Shown in pieces: positions 25,289-34,322 of a stretch of DNA of 64,000 nucleotides. Source of the stretch: DASYLJ01 sp964432595 (GTDB taxonomy: Bacteria > Desulfobacterota > Binatia > DP-6); the NCBI GenBank assembly GCA_964432595.1, contig CAYSOF010000027.1, positions 20,397 through 84,396 on the forward strand. The letters are read 5' to 3'. Within the stretch, counting starts at the first letter, position 1. The number at the start of each line of letters is the position of its first letter. The translations under genes and the position numbers were made by a program. The notes beneath the pieces were generated by a model that did no database searches, was not told where the DNA came from, and saw only the letters and a program-made list of their open reading frames with translations.

Positions 25289-25672
25289 ATGCGCGCGGTC
25301 CTGCTCGCGCTCCTCTGCAGCCTGCTCGTCGCCGCCGACCGGACCGGCATGCCGGAGCTGATCCGGCTGACCGGGCACGTCGGCGCGCCGCACGCGGGCG
25401 AGACCGGCACGACGAACCTGGTGCTCGACGTGGGTGGGACGGACAGCACGTTCCAGCTGCGCCAGCTCGACGTCGTCACCGGCAACCGCTCCGCCTCCGA
25501 GGTGCTGTCGCAGATCACGCCGGTGAAGCCGTCGCTCTACTTGCGCGCCCCGACGTCGGTGCTGGCGCCGCTCGGCGACGCGTCGCCCGACGACACGCTG
25601 GTCATCCAGGGCTTTCTGCGCCGCGACGGCGGCCGGAACCTGCAGGTCAACGACGTGAAGGTGACGCCTGGG
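25289..25672 (+). pseudogene. Secreted OB-like small protein, 3' end disrupted
   Basis: The start ATG 25289 follows GGGAGG. The first 128 residues look genuine: a signal peptide (AVLLALLCSLLVAAD), then a beta-rich domain (LIRLTGHVGAPHAGETGTTN, LVLDVGGTDSTFQLRQLDVV, DTLVIQGFLRRDGGRNLQV). After VNDVKVTPG the frame turns into Arg-rich text that runs on to 26152 and is antisense to a CheB fragment. The end given is therefore the approximate breakpoint. The protein may still be made with an aberrant tail. No family was recognised; it could be an OB-fold tRNA-helper-like periplasmic protein. Confidence 0.5.
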
Positions 25673-25760
25673 CATCGGCGTCGATCCCCGCGACGACGGC
25701 CAGCAACGCCTCGAGTCCACCGGCGGAGCCGCCGACGACGACGATATCTCGGCCGGGCAT
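25647..25760 (-). pseudogene. N-terminal fragment of a CheB-type methylesterase
   Basis: The minus strand from ATG 25760 encodes MPGRDIVVVGGSAGGLEALL then AVVAGID, the diagnostic first strand and glycine-rich turn of CheB C-terminal domains, including the catalytic Ser in GGSAGG. After about 27 residues the similarity stops and the frame ends at 25647. The remaining 150 or more residues of a CheB domain are absent, so this is a remnant abutting the truncated 3' end of the gene on the other strand. Confidence 0.6.
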
Positions 25761-25926
25761 GTCACCGTTGGAGCCCGTCCACGGATGGCGTCAATCCGGC
25801 GTTCGGCTCGTGTAGATGGCAGCGCCGTCCGTTCGGAGTTACACGCCGCGGCGCCCATCCGCCCGATAACCCGTCGTGCGTGCGCGCATGCGAAGAGGGC
25901 ACGTCGATTGCAGCCCGTCTCGCCCC

Positions 25927-28374
25927 ATGCGCAAGAACGGATCGCGTACGAAGAACGGCGGAGCGTCTGATACCGCCTGGGCGAAGCCGACCGTCAGCGG
26001 CCCGGCGGAGCCGCCCGAACCCGCGTCGCGTCGCGGAGCGAATCGCCGCAGCGGCGCGCCGGGCGAGGACGAGGTCGCCGCCGGGGCGCAGCTCGCCGCG
26101 AAGCGCGCGCAGACCGGGACGCTCGCCGCCGGCACGCCGTACAACCCGCTGAAGGCCGCCGAGTACGACGACGAGATCGCACGCGCGCCGCAGGCCGGCG
26201 AGCCCGTCGAGCCGCCCGACCCGTCGGTCGGCGGCAGCACGCTCACGGAGACGATTGGCTCCGACAAGACGGGCGACGGCGCCCCGCCCGTCGGGGTGAA
26301 CGCGACGAACCGCCCCCTCGATCGGGTCCGCGCCGACTCGAGCGGGCGCATGCTCACCACCAACCATGGCGTACCGGTCGCGCAGAATCAGGACTCGTTG
26401 AAAGCCGGCGTGCGCGGCCCGTCGCTCCTCGAAGACTTCATCCTGCGCGAGAAGCTCACGCACTTCGACCACGAGCGGATTCCGGAGCGCGTCGTCCATG
26501 CGCGCGGCTCGGCGGCGCACGGCTATTTCGAGTGCACCAAGGCCCTGACGAAGCACACGCGCGCGTCGTTCCTCGCGGAAGCCGGCAAGCGGACCCCGGT
26601 GTTCGTGCGCTTCTCGACCGTTGCCGGCGAGCGCGGCTCGACCGACACCGCCCGCGACGTGCGCGGCTTCGCCGTCAAGTTCTACACCGACGAGGGGAAC
26701 TTCGACCTCGTCGGCAACAACATCCCGGTGTTCTTCATCCAGGACGCCATGAAGTTCCCCGACCTCGTCCACGCGGTGAAGCCGGAGCCGCATCACGCGA
26801 TGCCGCAGGCGTCGAGCGCGCACGACACGTTCTGGGACTTCGTCTCGCTCATGCCGGAGTCGACCCACATGCTGATGTGGGTGATGTCGGACCGCGCCAT
26901 CCCGCGCAGCTACCGCACGATGCAGGGCTTCGGCGTCCACACGTTCCGGCTGGTGAACGCGAAGCAGGAGTCGGTGCTCTGCAAGTGGCACTGGACGCCC
27001 GTCGCCGGCACGCACTCGCTCGTCTGGGACGAGGCGGTGAAGATCTCCGGCGCCGACCCCGACTTCCACCGGCGCGACCTCTGGGAGGCGATCGAGGCCG
27101 GCGCTTATCCGGAATGGGAGCTCGGGCTGCAGATCTTTACCGAGGAGCAGGCGGAGCAGTTCAGCTTCGACGTCCTCGACCCGACGAAGCTCATCCCCGA
27201 GGAGCTGGTGCCGCTGACGCCCGTCGGACGCCTCGTGCTCGACCGCAATCCCGACAACTTCTTCGCCGAGACCGAGCAGGTCGCGTTCTGCACGGCGCAC
27301 ATCGTGCCGGGAATCGACTTCACCAACGATCCGCTGATGCAGGGGCGCATCCACTCCTACGTCGACACCCAGCTCACGCGCTTGGGCGGCCCGAACTTCC
27401 ACGAGATCCCGATCAACGGCTCCGTCGCCGAGGTGCACAACAACCAGCGCGACGGCTTTCACCGGCAGACGATCAACCGCGGTCGCGTCTCGTACGAGCC
27501 GAACTCGCTCGCGGGCGGCTGCCCGTTCCAGGCCGGGATGGAGGGCTTCGTCCCCTTCGCGCAGCCGATCGAGGGCGACAAGCTGCGCGGCAAGCCGGAG
27601 CGGTTCGCCGACCACTACACGCAGGCGAGGCTCTTCTATCGCAGCCAGACACCGGTCGAGCGCGCGCACATCGCGAAGGCCTTTCGGTTCGAGCTGACGC
27701 GCGTGCAGACGCCCGCGATCCGCGAGCGCATGGTCGCCGGGCTGCTGAACGTCGACGAGGAGCTGGCCGCGTTCGTCGCCGCCGGTCTCGGCATGCCGCT
27801 GCCCGCCGCGCTGCCCCGCGTGCTCGAGAACCCGGAGACGCCGGAGGTCACGGAGTCGCCCGCGCTGTCGTTGATGAGCCGGCCGGGCGAGGTCGGGATC
27901 CGCACGCGGCGCGTGGCGATCCTCGTCGCGGACGGGGTCGGCGGTGCCGCCGCGGTGCGCGCGGCGCTCGTGCAGCAGGGCGCCGTGCCGCTGTACGTCG
28001 GCATCACGCTCGGCGCGGTCCAGTCGGCCGACGGGGAGGCCTTACAGGCCGACATCACCCTCGAGGCCGGCCCGTCGGTCCTCTACGACGCGCTGGTGGT
28101 CCCCGACGGCATCGGTCCGGCGCTGCAGAGCGACGGCCACGCCGTGGAGTTCGTCAAGGACACGTACCGTCACTGCAAGCCGATCCTGGCGCTCGGCTCC
28201 GGGACGGCGTTGCTGGAGGCCGCCGACCTGCCGACGGCGTTGCCGACGGGCGAGCCGGACCGCGGCGTCGTCCGCGGCGCCGTCGGCGAGGCCGGCGCGC
28301 TCGTCGAGCGCTTCGTCACGGCGCTGACGCGCCATCGCGAATTCGCACGCGAGACGGACCCGCCCGCCGTGTGA
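25927..28374 (+). CDS. katE: Large-subunit heme catalase (KatE/HPII type, clade 2)
   Basis: An 815-residue catalase, started at MRKNGSRTKNG (ATG 25927; an ATG at 25876 in frame is less likely). It decomposes H2O2. Residues 1-135 are a charged, low-complexity arm, longer than usual. The core shows RVVHARGSAAHGYF with distal His191, FDLVGNNIPVFFIQDAMKFP with the distal Asn, and ARLFYRSQTPVERAHI with the heme ligand Tyr571. Residues about 660-800 form the flavodoxin/DJ-1-like C-terminal domain (RRVAILVADGVGGAAAVRAAL), which marks the large-subunit clade. It is convergent with the GNAT gene, one base apart. Confidence 0.95.
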   Translation: MRKNGSRTKNGGASDTAWAKPTVSGPAEPPEPASRRGANRRSGAPGEDEVAAGAQLAAKRAQTGTLAAGTPYNPLKAAEYDDEIARAPQAGEPVEPPDPSVGGSTLTETIGSDKTGDGAPPVGVNATNRPLDRVRADSSGRMLTTNHGVPVAQNQDSLKAGVRGPSLLEDFILREKLTHFDHERIPERVVHARGSAAHGYFECTKALTKHTRASFLAEAGKRTPVFVRFSTVAGERGSTDTARDVRGFAVKFYTDEGNFDLVGNNIPVFFIQDAMKFPDLVHAVKPEPHHAMPQASSAHDTFWDFVSLMPESTHMLMWVMSDRAIPRSYRTMQGFGVHTFRLVNAKQESVLCKWHWTPVAGTHSLVWDEAVKISGADPDFHRRDLWEAIEAGAYPEWELGLQIFTEEQAEQFSFDVLDPTKLIPEELVPLTPVGRLVLDRNPDNFFAETEQVAFCTAHIVPGIDFTNDPLMQGRIHSYVDTQLTRLGGPNFHEIPINGSVAEVHNNQRDGFHRQTINRGRVSYEPNSLAGGCPFQAGMEGFVPFAQPIEGDKLRGKPERFADHYTQARLFYRSQTPVERAHIAKAFRFELTRVQTPAIRERMVAGLLNVDEELAAFVAAGLGMPLPAALPRVLENPETPEVTESPALSLMSRPGEVGIRTRRVAILVADGVGGAAAVRAALVQQGAVPLYVGITLGAVQSADGEALQADITLEAGPSVLYDALVVPDGIGPALQSDGHAVEFVKDTYRHCKPILALGSGTALLEAADLPTALPTGEPDRGVVRGAVGEAGALVERFVTALTRHREFARETDPPAV

Positions 28375-28375
28375 C

Positions 28376-28855
28376 TCAGCCGTCAGCCAGCGCCGCGAGC
28401 GCCCGACCGGTGAGGCGATACGTCGTCCACTCGTCGAGCGCCTCGGCGCCGAGCTGGCGGTAGAAGCCGATCGCCGGCGCGTTCCAGTCGAGCACCGCCC
28501 ACTCGAGCCGCGCGCAGCCGCGCTCCACGGCGAGGCCCGCCAGGCGTGCGAGCAGCGCCGAGCCGATGCCGCGGCGGCGCTCCGTCTCCGGGACGAACAG
28601 GTCCTCGAGATGGATGCCGCTCCGGCCCCGCCACGTCGAATAGGTCGGGAAGAACAGCGCGAACCCGACCGGCCGGTCGCCGTCCAGGGCGAGCAGGCAC
28701 TCGAACGGCGGCGACGGCGACGCGAGCTGCGCGCGCAGCTCGGCCGGGGTCACCTCCACCGCGTCGGGCGCACGCTCGTAGATCGCGAGCCCCACGATGA
28801 ACGCGTGGATCACCTCGGCGTCGGCCGGACCGGCGGATCGGATGTCGAATGCCAT
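28376..28855 (-). CDS. GNAT-family N-acetyltransferase
   Basis: A 159-residue acetyltransferase. The acetyl-CoA loop is in VPETERRRGIGSALLARLAG (R/Q-x-x-G-x-G/A pattern), preceded by GIHLEDLFV and followed by CARLEWAVLDWNAPAIGFYR, with the Tyr and Asn typical of diamine/spermidine acetyltransferase-like members. The N-terminus (FDIRSAGPADAEVIHAFIVG) is standard. The substrate is probably a small amine, but this is not certain. It converges with the catalase and diverges from the large secreted hydrolase. Confidence 0.9.
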   Translation of the reverse strand: MAFDIRSAGPADAEVIHAFIVGLAIYERAPDAVEVTPAELRAQLASPSPPFECLLALDGDRPVGFALFFPTYSTWRGRSGIHLEDLFVPETERRRGIGSALLARLAGLAVERGCARLEWAVLDWNAPAIGFYRQLGAEALDEWTTYRLTGRALAALADG

Positions 28856-28946
28856 GGCGCGGCATCCTGCCCCGAACCTGCGCGGGCAGAAAGTCGTTGC
28901 TCGCCGCGACGACCGTGCGTTAGGACTCGGCTCCTGGGGGATTCGT

Positions 28947-31559
28947 ATGTCGCGCACGTTCACCGTCTCGCTCGCCGTTCTGCTCGGACTGGCCACCGCC
29001 GTCCGCACCCACGCCGCCGACTGCTCGGGCGGCGGGCTGCGTGGCGTCGAGGTCGGGCCGGGAAAGGCGCGGCTCCAGGCCACCGTCACCCGCGCCGGCC
29101 TCACGCCGGCGTCGTTCGTGGCCGGCGGTCTCGATCTCGTCCTCGAGGACGCCGACGACGGCACCATCGTCTACCGGCTGCAGCTGCCGGCGGAGCGGTT
29201 CGTCACGCGCGGCAAGGCGACGAAGTACGATCGGCGCGGCAGCCTCGAGGGGACGCTGCGCGTCCGCCAGCTGTCGGGGCAGGCCGACACGATCGTGCTG
29301 GACCTGCGCGACACCCGCGCGACCACGGCCAACACGAGCAGCAACCGCAACCTGCGCGTCCGCTTCGGGCTCGCCGCGGGCGCATGCGCGCGGACCTGCG
29401 TCGCGGCCTGCGAGACGCGCGCCGTCGGGCGCCTCGCCTGCAAGCGCGGCGCCGACTACGTGCCGTTCGCCGACCAGGGCTTCGGCCAGCGCACGCGGCG
29501 CAGCAACGCGACGACGTCGGGCTTCTGCGGCCTGCACGTCGTGGCCGAGGATCCGTGCGATTTCCTGATCGACGAGCGCTGCGTCCTGCCCTACCCGTCG
29601 TCGCGCTTCCTGCGCACCGACGCGTCGACGCCGACCGGGCTCCGCGTCCACTACCCGGCCGACGCGCTGCCGGCGAACACGTCGGGCAAGCACATCGATC
29701 CGACCGACTGGAACACGCTCGACGGCTTCAGCCCCGGTCCGGTGATTTTGGCGCTCTTCCCCGACACCGGCCATGCGGTCGACCTCGACGCGTCGGGCGC
29801 GCCGTTCCACACGAGCTACGCGCGCTCGCTCGAGGCCGACAGCCCGACGGTGCTGCTCGCCGCGGACGGCGAGCGCGTCGTCCACTTCGCCGAGATGGAT
29901 CAGCAGAGCAGCCCGACCGACGTCCAGAACAAGGCGCTCATCATCCGTCCAGGCACGCGCCTCGACAATGCGAGCCGCTACGTCGTCGCCATCCGCGACC
30001 TCGTGGACACCGAGGGCACGCCGATCGCGCCGCGGCTCGCGTTCCGCGCGCTGCGCGACGGCGTCGACACCGCGACGCTGCAGACGATCTGCGGCGCCGG
30101 CTGCGCGGCGGCGATCGACGCGCGCCGGCCGCTCTTCGAGGACGTCTTCGCGCGGCTCGAGGCCGCCGGCGTCGAGCGCGACGGCCTGCTGCTCGCGTGG
30201 GACTTCACGACGGCCAGCACGTCGGCGCTCACCGACTGGATCGTCGCGGTGCGCGACCAGGCGTTCGCGCTCGGCACGCCGTCGTTCACGGTGACCGGAG
30301 TCGACAACGGCAACGGCGCCGGCCGCAACGCGAACATCTATGCGCGCATCTCGGGGACGTTCCAGGCGCCGCTGTTCATGACGGCCGACGCACCCGCGTC
30401 GCGGCTCAACCTCGTCGACGGCGTGCCGCGCCAGAACGGGTGGGCCACGGTGCCCTTCGTCGTCGACGTGCCGCACTTCGCGGTGAACGCCGGCGGCGCG
30501 CCGCGTCCGGTGCGTCCGACGCTCTGGGGCCACGGGCTCCTCGGCAACCGCGGCCAGGTCGGCTCGCTGTCGACGCTGGCGAACGGGTTCGGGTTCGTCA
30601 TCGGGGGCGTCGACATGCAGGGCATGTCCGACCAGGACACGGTGCCCGGCATCCTCCCGGCGATCGCCGACTACTCGAACTTCCACAACATCCCGGAGCG
30701 CCTGCACCAGGGCTTCCTGCACCACCTGCTGCTCGGCCGCCTGATGCTCGACCCGGTGCTGGGGTTCAACTCGCATCCGGCGTTCGCGTTCGGCGATCCG
30801 CCGACGCCGATCATCGACACGACCGAGGTCTACTACTCGGGCGGCAGCCAGGGCGGCATCTTCGGCGCGGCCATCATGTCGATCGCGGAGGACTTCAAGC
30901 GCGGCTTCCTCGCGGTGCCCGGCTCGAACTACAGCACGCTCCTCCACCGCAGCATCGACTTCAACCCGTTCCTGGCCGCGTCGCGCGCGTCGTACCCGAA
31001 TCGGCTCGACGAGCAGCTGATTCTCGCGCTCAACCAGCAGCTGTGGGACCGCGCCGAGCCGCAGGGCTACATGGACCACCTCGTCGCCGGCACGCTCTCC
31101 GATCCGCCGGTGCCGCACAAGGTGCTGCTGCACATGGCGACGTACGACTCCGAGGTCTCGAACGTGTCGACGGAGATCATGGCGCGCTCGCTCGGCATCC
31201 CGCAGGTCGTTCCCGCGGCGCGCAGCTTCTTCCAGATCCCGGAGATGGCGGCGCCGTACGACGGCTCGGCGTTCGTCGAGGTGAACCCGATGCTCGGCTT
31301 CTCGCGCTGCAACACGCCCGCGGGCGACAATCCGGGCCTGCCCTGCGAGGACGCGAGCGACTGCCCGGCGGCCGGCGACAACCCGGCGCGCACGGTCTGC
31401 GACGCCGGCGTCCCGCCGCTGTCGAATACGGCGCCGCGCTTCAACAACCGCGCCCACGGCTCGACGGGCAATCCCACGACCGGCGCGCAGATCGACGCGT
31501 TCCTCCGGCCGGACGGCACGATCCAGAACTTCTGCGACGGGCCGTGTGATCCGGAGTGA
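28947..31559 (+). CDS. Large secreted alpha/beta-hydrolase-like protein
   Basis: An 870-residue exported protein: signal peptide MSRTFTVSLAVLLGLATAV…THA/AD. Residues 25-170 form a beta-rich Cys-containing module (CSGGGLRGVEVGPGKARL…). A central region resembles a family of large esterase-like proteins: LWGHGLLGNRG (oxyanion region), TTEVYYSGGSQGGIFGAAIM with GSQGG, nucleophile Ser634, and PGSNYSTLLHRSIDF. Cys-rich stretches near residues 790-860 (CNTPAGDNPGLPCEDASDC) recall repeats in secretomes of this type of organism. The likely role is extracellular or periplasmic ester or polymer hydrolysis; the substrate is unknown. Confidence 0.65.
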   Translation: MSRTFTVSLAVLLGLATAVRTHAADCSGGGLRGVEVGPGKARLQATVTRAGLTPASFVAGGLDLVLEDADDGTIVYRLQLPAERFVTRGKATKYDRRGSLEGTLRVRQLSGQADTIVLDLRDTRATTANTSSNRNLRVRFGLAAGACARTCVAACETRAVGRLACKRGADYVPFADQGFGQRTRRSNATTSGFCGLHVVAEDPCDFLIDERCVLPYPSSRFLRTDASTPTGLRVHYPADALPANTSGKHIDPTDWNTLDGFSPGPVILALFPDTGHAVDLDASGAPFHTSYARSLEADSPTVLLAADGERVVHFAEMDQQSSPTDVQNKALIIRPGTRLDNASRYVVAIRDLVDTEGTPIAPRLAFRALRDGVDTATLQTICGAGCAAAIDARRPLFEDVFARLEAAGVERDGLLLAWDFTTASTSALTDWIVAVRDQAFALGTPSFTVTGVDNGNGAGRNANIYARISGTFQAPLFMTADAPASRLNLVDGVPRQNGWATVPFVVDVPHFAVNAGGAPRPVRPTLWGHGLLGNRGQVGSLSTLANGFGFVIGGVDMQGMSDQDTVPGILPAIADYSNFHNIPERLHQGFLHHLLLGRLMLDPVLGFNSHPAFAFGDPPTPIIDTTEVYYSGGSQGGIFGAAIMSIAEDFKRGFLAVPGSNYSTLLHRSIDFNPFLAASRASYPNRLDEQLILALNQQLWDRAEPQGYMDHLVAGTLSDPPVPHKVLLHMATYDSEVSNVSTEIMARSLGIPQVVPAARSFFQIPEMAAPYDGSAFVEVNPMLGFSRCNTPAGDNPGLPCEDASDCPAAGDNPARTVCDAGVPPLSNTAPRFNNRAHGSTGNPTTGAQIDAFLRPDGTIQNFCDGPCDPE

Positions 31560-31574
31560 GCCGTCTGGCGATGC

Positions 31575-31711
31575 GCGGTGGACGTGGGGCGTGCGTGGTC
31601 AGCGCTCGCCTTCCTCGCCGTAAGCGCGCCGCTACGCGCTGGGAGCTCCTGCCCAGCACGTAGCGCGCGCTAACGGCTGCGGACTCGCTCTGCACACCCC
31701 ACGTCCACCGC
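31575..31711. repeat. Long imperfect palindrome, element 1
   Basis: The two ends are perfect 15-bp inverted repeats (GCGGTGGACGTGGGG at 31575 against its complement ending 31711). The centre is a 13-bp near-perfect stem (GCTACGCGCTGGG against CCCAGCACGTAGC) around a 7-8-base loop. The intervening arms are similar but diverged. The whole 137 bp can fold into one long hairpin. It lies in the 390-base gap between convergent genes. Confidence 0.7.
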
Positions 31712-31723
31712 TGTCACCGACGA

Positions 31724-31784
31724 GCTCCGATCGCCGACACGCACAGCCAGAACCGGCACCGATCGAGCGTCCGGCGATCGGAGC
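31724..31784. repeat. 13-bp perfect inverted repeat, element 2
   Basis: GCTCCGATCGCCG (31724-31736) is repeated in inverted form at 31772-31784, separated by 35 bases. It sits exactly between the two longer palindromes of the same gap. Confidence 0.7.
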
Positions 31785-31796
31785 CGCGATGGTGAA

Positions 31797-31928
31797 GCGG
31801 GGGCGGTGTGCGTGGTCAGCGCTCGCCCGCAGGCGTCAGCGCGCGCAACGATGCGTGCTGCGCCGTGACGGCTCCTCGAGGCGCGCTGACGCCGAGGACG
31901 GCGAGCGCAGACCACGCACACCGCCCCC
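31797..31928. repeat. Long near-perfect palindrome, element 3
   Basis: Arms of about 48 bp (31797-31844 and 31879-31928) start with 21 perfectly paired bases (GCGGGGGCGGTGTGCGTGGT…), then one mismatch and 9 more pairs, and end with a perfect CGTCAGCGCGC block. The loop is 34 bases. The arm shares GTGCGTGGTCAGCGCTCGCC with the left arm of element 1, so both derive from one repeat family. No open frame in the gap looks like protein. Confidence 0.75.
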
Positions 31929-31949
31929 GCGCACCGCAGAACGTCGAAC

Positions 31950-32888
31950 TCAGCCGAGCGCGCCGCCGCAGCTCGATCCCTGGCCCGCGGTGCAGCCGTA
32001 ACAGTGGGTGCCCGTCGCGATGCGACGGGGCAGCTCGCCGTCGAGCAGGTCGCGCAGATGCCGGCGCCCCTCGCCGGGCGCCAGCTGCAACATCTGGTTG
32101 AAGTCGCAGTCGTAGAGCCATCCCCACGGATCGACGCTCACGAGCGCCCGGCACATGACGCGGTCGAGGTTGGCGTCGCGGTGCGCGTCACGAAGCGCGT
32201 CCATGTACGCCTCGAAGCGCCCGTGCGACACGAGCCAGGAGCCGAAGCGTTGGATCGGCATGTTGGCGAGCGTGTAGAGGCTCGTGAACTCGATGCCGAA
32301 GCGCTCGCGCAGCAGGCCGCGGTAGTCCGCTTCGAGCACGTCCTGCGGCGGTGGCAGGAACGCCCCGTTCGGGTTGTAGACGAGGCGCAGCGGCAGCACG
32401 CGGCCGTAACCGAGCGCGTTCAGCGTGCGAAGCGCGCGGATCGAGGCGTCGAACGCGCCGTCGCCGCGCTGGGCGTCCACGTTCGCCTGGCTGTGGCACG
32501 GCAGCGACGCGATCACCTCGACGCCGTGGGCGGCGAGGAACTCGCCGACCCACTCGTACCCGTCCTCCGCCATGATCGTCGGGTTGAGGCGGTCCATCAC
32601 GTGCAGACCCGCGTCGCGCGCGGCCGATACGAGCCAGCGGAAGTCGGGATTCATCTCGGGCGAGCCGCCGGTGAGGTCCAGCGTGCCGACGCCGCGGCGG
32701 GCGGCGACGTCCAGCGCCAGCGTCATCGTGTCGCGCTCCATCCGTTCGGTGCGACGCGGCCCCGCGCCGACGTGACAGTGGACGCAGCTCAGGTTGCAAC
32801 GGTAGCCGAGGTTCAGCTGCAGGGTGTCGAGACGCTCGCGGACGAGCGGCGGAAACTCGCCGCGCAGCATGGGCGTCGTGTCACGCAT
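31950..32888 (-). CDS. arsS: Arsenosugar-biosynthesis radical SAM protein ArsS
   Basis: A 312-residue radical SAM enzyme. The [4Fe-4S] motif CxxxCxxC is Cys31, Cys35 and Cys38 in GYRCNLSCVHCHVGAGP. LDLTGGSPEMNPDF is the SAM-binding GGE-like motif. The C-terminal Cys set, HCYGCTAGQGSSCGG (Cys296, Cys299, Cys307), is typical of the family (DUF3641 tail). In Synechocystis, ArsS converts dimethylarsinite and the SAM adenosyl group to an arsinoyl-adenosine that becomes arsenosugar. It is last in a five-gene operon and overlaps the upstream fatty-acid-hydroxylase gene by 8 bases. No arsM is present in the window. Confidence 0.9.
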   Translation of the reverse strand: MRDTTPMLRGEFPPLVRERLDTLQLNLGYRCNLSCVHCHVGAGPRRTERMERDTMTLALDVAARRGVGTLDLTGGSPEMNPDFRWLVSAARDAGLHVMDRLNPTIMAEDGYEWVGEFLAAHGVEVIASLPCHSQANVDAQRGDGAFDASIRALRTLNALGYGRVLPLRLVYNPNGAFLPPPQDVLEADYRGLLRERFGIEFTSLYTLANMPIQRFGSWLVSHGRFEAYMDALRDAHRDANLDRVMCRALVSVDPWGWLYDCDFNQMLQLAPGEGRRHLRDLLDGELPRRIATGTHCYGCTAGQGSSCGGALG

Positions 32889-33681
32889 CGCCGTCCGGGT
32901 TCTGGCACGGCCGAAACGGCTGCACCAGCACGCCGCCGAGCGACGCCGGCGCGCGCCAGCCGGGCACGCCGATGCGCATGGTCGCCTCCGGCTCGCTCGA
33001 CGTGGCGCGCAGGCTTCCGAACAGCCGGTCCCACAGCGACGTCGTGAAGCCGTAGTTGTTGTCGCGCTCCTCGCGCCGCACGGAGTGATGGATGCGGTGG
33101 AGCGACGGGGTGACGAGCACGGCACGCGCGACGTGCTCGAGCCGGGACGGCAGCGCGGCGTCGGCGTGGGTCCACAGGCTGCCCGCCGACAGCAGCACCT
33201 CGAAGAGCACGACGGCGATGGCGGGCGGCCCGAGGACCGCGACCACCCCCAGCTTCACCGCCATCGACAGCGCGATCTCGAGCGGATGGAAGCGCACACC
33301 GGTCGTGACGTCGATCGCGAGGTCGGTGTGATGCACGCGGTGCAGCGGCCAGAGCGCCGGCATCCGATGCATGAGCCGGTGCTGCCAGTAGATGGCGAGG
33401 TCGAGCGCCAGCACGCCGACGGCCACCTCGACGGCCGCCGGCCATGCCACCGCGTGCAGCAGCCCCTCGCCGCGCAGCGCGAGCCCGACGGCGAGGACCG
33501 GAAACGCCAGTCGCAGCAGGGCCGTGTTCACAACGGCCAGCGACAGGTTGACGCCCTGGCGCCATGCCGGTCGCGCGTCGCCGCGCACCGGCCAGCGCCG
33601 CTCGGCGGCCGCGCACAGCGCGAAGACCACGAGGAAGGCGCCGAGGCGGATCCCGGCCTCGTGGGCGACCAGCGCGCTCAC
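32881..33681 (-). CDS. Fatty acid hydroxylase/sterol desaturase-family membrane protein
   Basis: A 266-residue membrane protein, started at the GTG overlapping the DUF2064 stop. Four or five helices surround the three His clusters of the di-iron FA-hydroxylase superfamily: HRLMH, HRVHHTD and SLHRIHHSVRREERDNNYG. Family members hydroxylate or desaturate lipids or sterols. In this operon, between ArsS and an ArsS-associated transferase, it might modify a lipid carrier or arsenolipid, but that is only context. It overlaps arsS by 8 bases. Confidence 0.88.
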   Translation of the reverse strand: MSALVAHEAGIRLGAFLVVFALCAAAERRWPVRGDARPAWRQGVNLSLAVVNTALLRLAFPVLAVGLALRGEGLLHAVAWPAAVEVAVGVLALDLAIYWQHRLMHRMPALWPLHRVHHTDLAIDVTTGVRFHPLEIALSMAVKLGVVAVLGPPAIAVVLFEVLLSAGSLWTHADAALPSRLEHVARAVLVTPSLHRIHHSVRREERDNNYGFTTSLWDRLFGSLRATSSEPEATMRIGVPGWRAPASLGGVLVQPFRPCQNPDGDA

Positions 33682-34322
33682 GGCCGGCGCATCCAGTCCG
33701 CCAGCGCGCGTTGCGCCGGCAGCGGATCGGGCAGCGCGAGGAGCTCGGCCAGCACGTGCGGCAGGTCCTCGGCGCGGTCCGCGTCGGTCAACGTCGGGAG
33801 GACGTGCAACGCGCCGTACGCGTCGAGGGCCGCCCGGAAGTCGCGCGCCGTCTCGCGCGCACTGTACCGCACGCTCGTCCAGACGGCATCCGGCGGCGCG
33901 ACGTTGCCGCCGAAGAGCCAGAAGCCGCCGTCGCGCGACGGCCCGAGCGCCAGCCGGGCCGCGGCCGCTTCCAGCCACGCGGCCGCGTCGCGCAGCACCG
34001 GGGCCGACACCTGCGGCGCGTCGGCGCCGAGCAGCAGACCGCTCCCGTGGCGCGCGACCAGCGTCGCGTGGACGCGCGCCATGCGCGCTCCGAGCCCGCC
34101 GTCGCCTTGCGGAATGACGGGCAGGCCGGGCCACGCGGACGCCGCGTCCGGCTCGGCCACGGCCCAGTACCCGGCCACGCCCGCCTGTGCGACCACGTCG
34201 GCGACGGCGGCCGCCGCACGCCGATACCAGTCCTCCGCCCAGGCCTGCCCGCGCGCCGCCGCGAGACGGCTCTTCACGGGCGACCGGCCCGGCGTCTTCA
34301 CGAAGATGGCGAGGCCGCTCAT
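33678..34322 (-). CDS. TIGR04282-type glycosyltransferase (DUF2064), arsenosugar-associated
   Basis: A 214-residue nucleotidyltransferase-like GT-A fold protein. It starts MSGLAIFVKTPGRSPVKSRLAAARG, the nucleotide-binding KTPGxxxxKTRLA pattern with a Val substitution, and carries LLLGADAPQVSAPVL and LGPSRDGGFWLFG. NCBI families name this the arsenosugar-biosynthesis glycosyltransferase group 1. It overlaps its neighbours by 4 bases at both ends. It could make an activated sugar or transfer the arsenoribose to glycerol; the donor is unknown. Confidence 0.88.
   Translation of the reverse strand: MSGLAIFVKTPGRSPVKSRLAAARGQAWAEDWYRRAAAAVADVVAQAGVAGYWAVAEPDAASAWPGLPVIPQGDGGLGARMARVHATLVARHGSGLLLGADAPQVSAPVLRDAAAWLEAAAARLALGPSRDGGFWLFGGNVAPPDAVWTSVRYSARETARDFRAALDAYGALHVLPTLTDADRAEDLPHVLAELLALPDPLPAQRALADWMRRP

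Noticed and set aside
28610..31549. 979-codon + frame and 845-codon minus frame over the secreted hydrolase
   Set aside because: Both are shadows of the gene at 28947-31559, whose frame has the signal peptide and hydrolase motifs.
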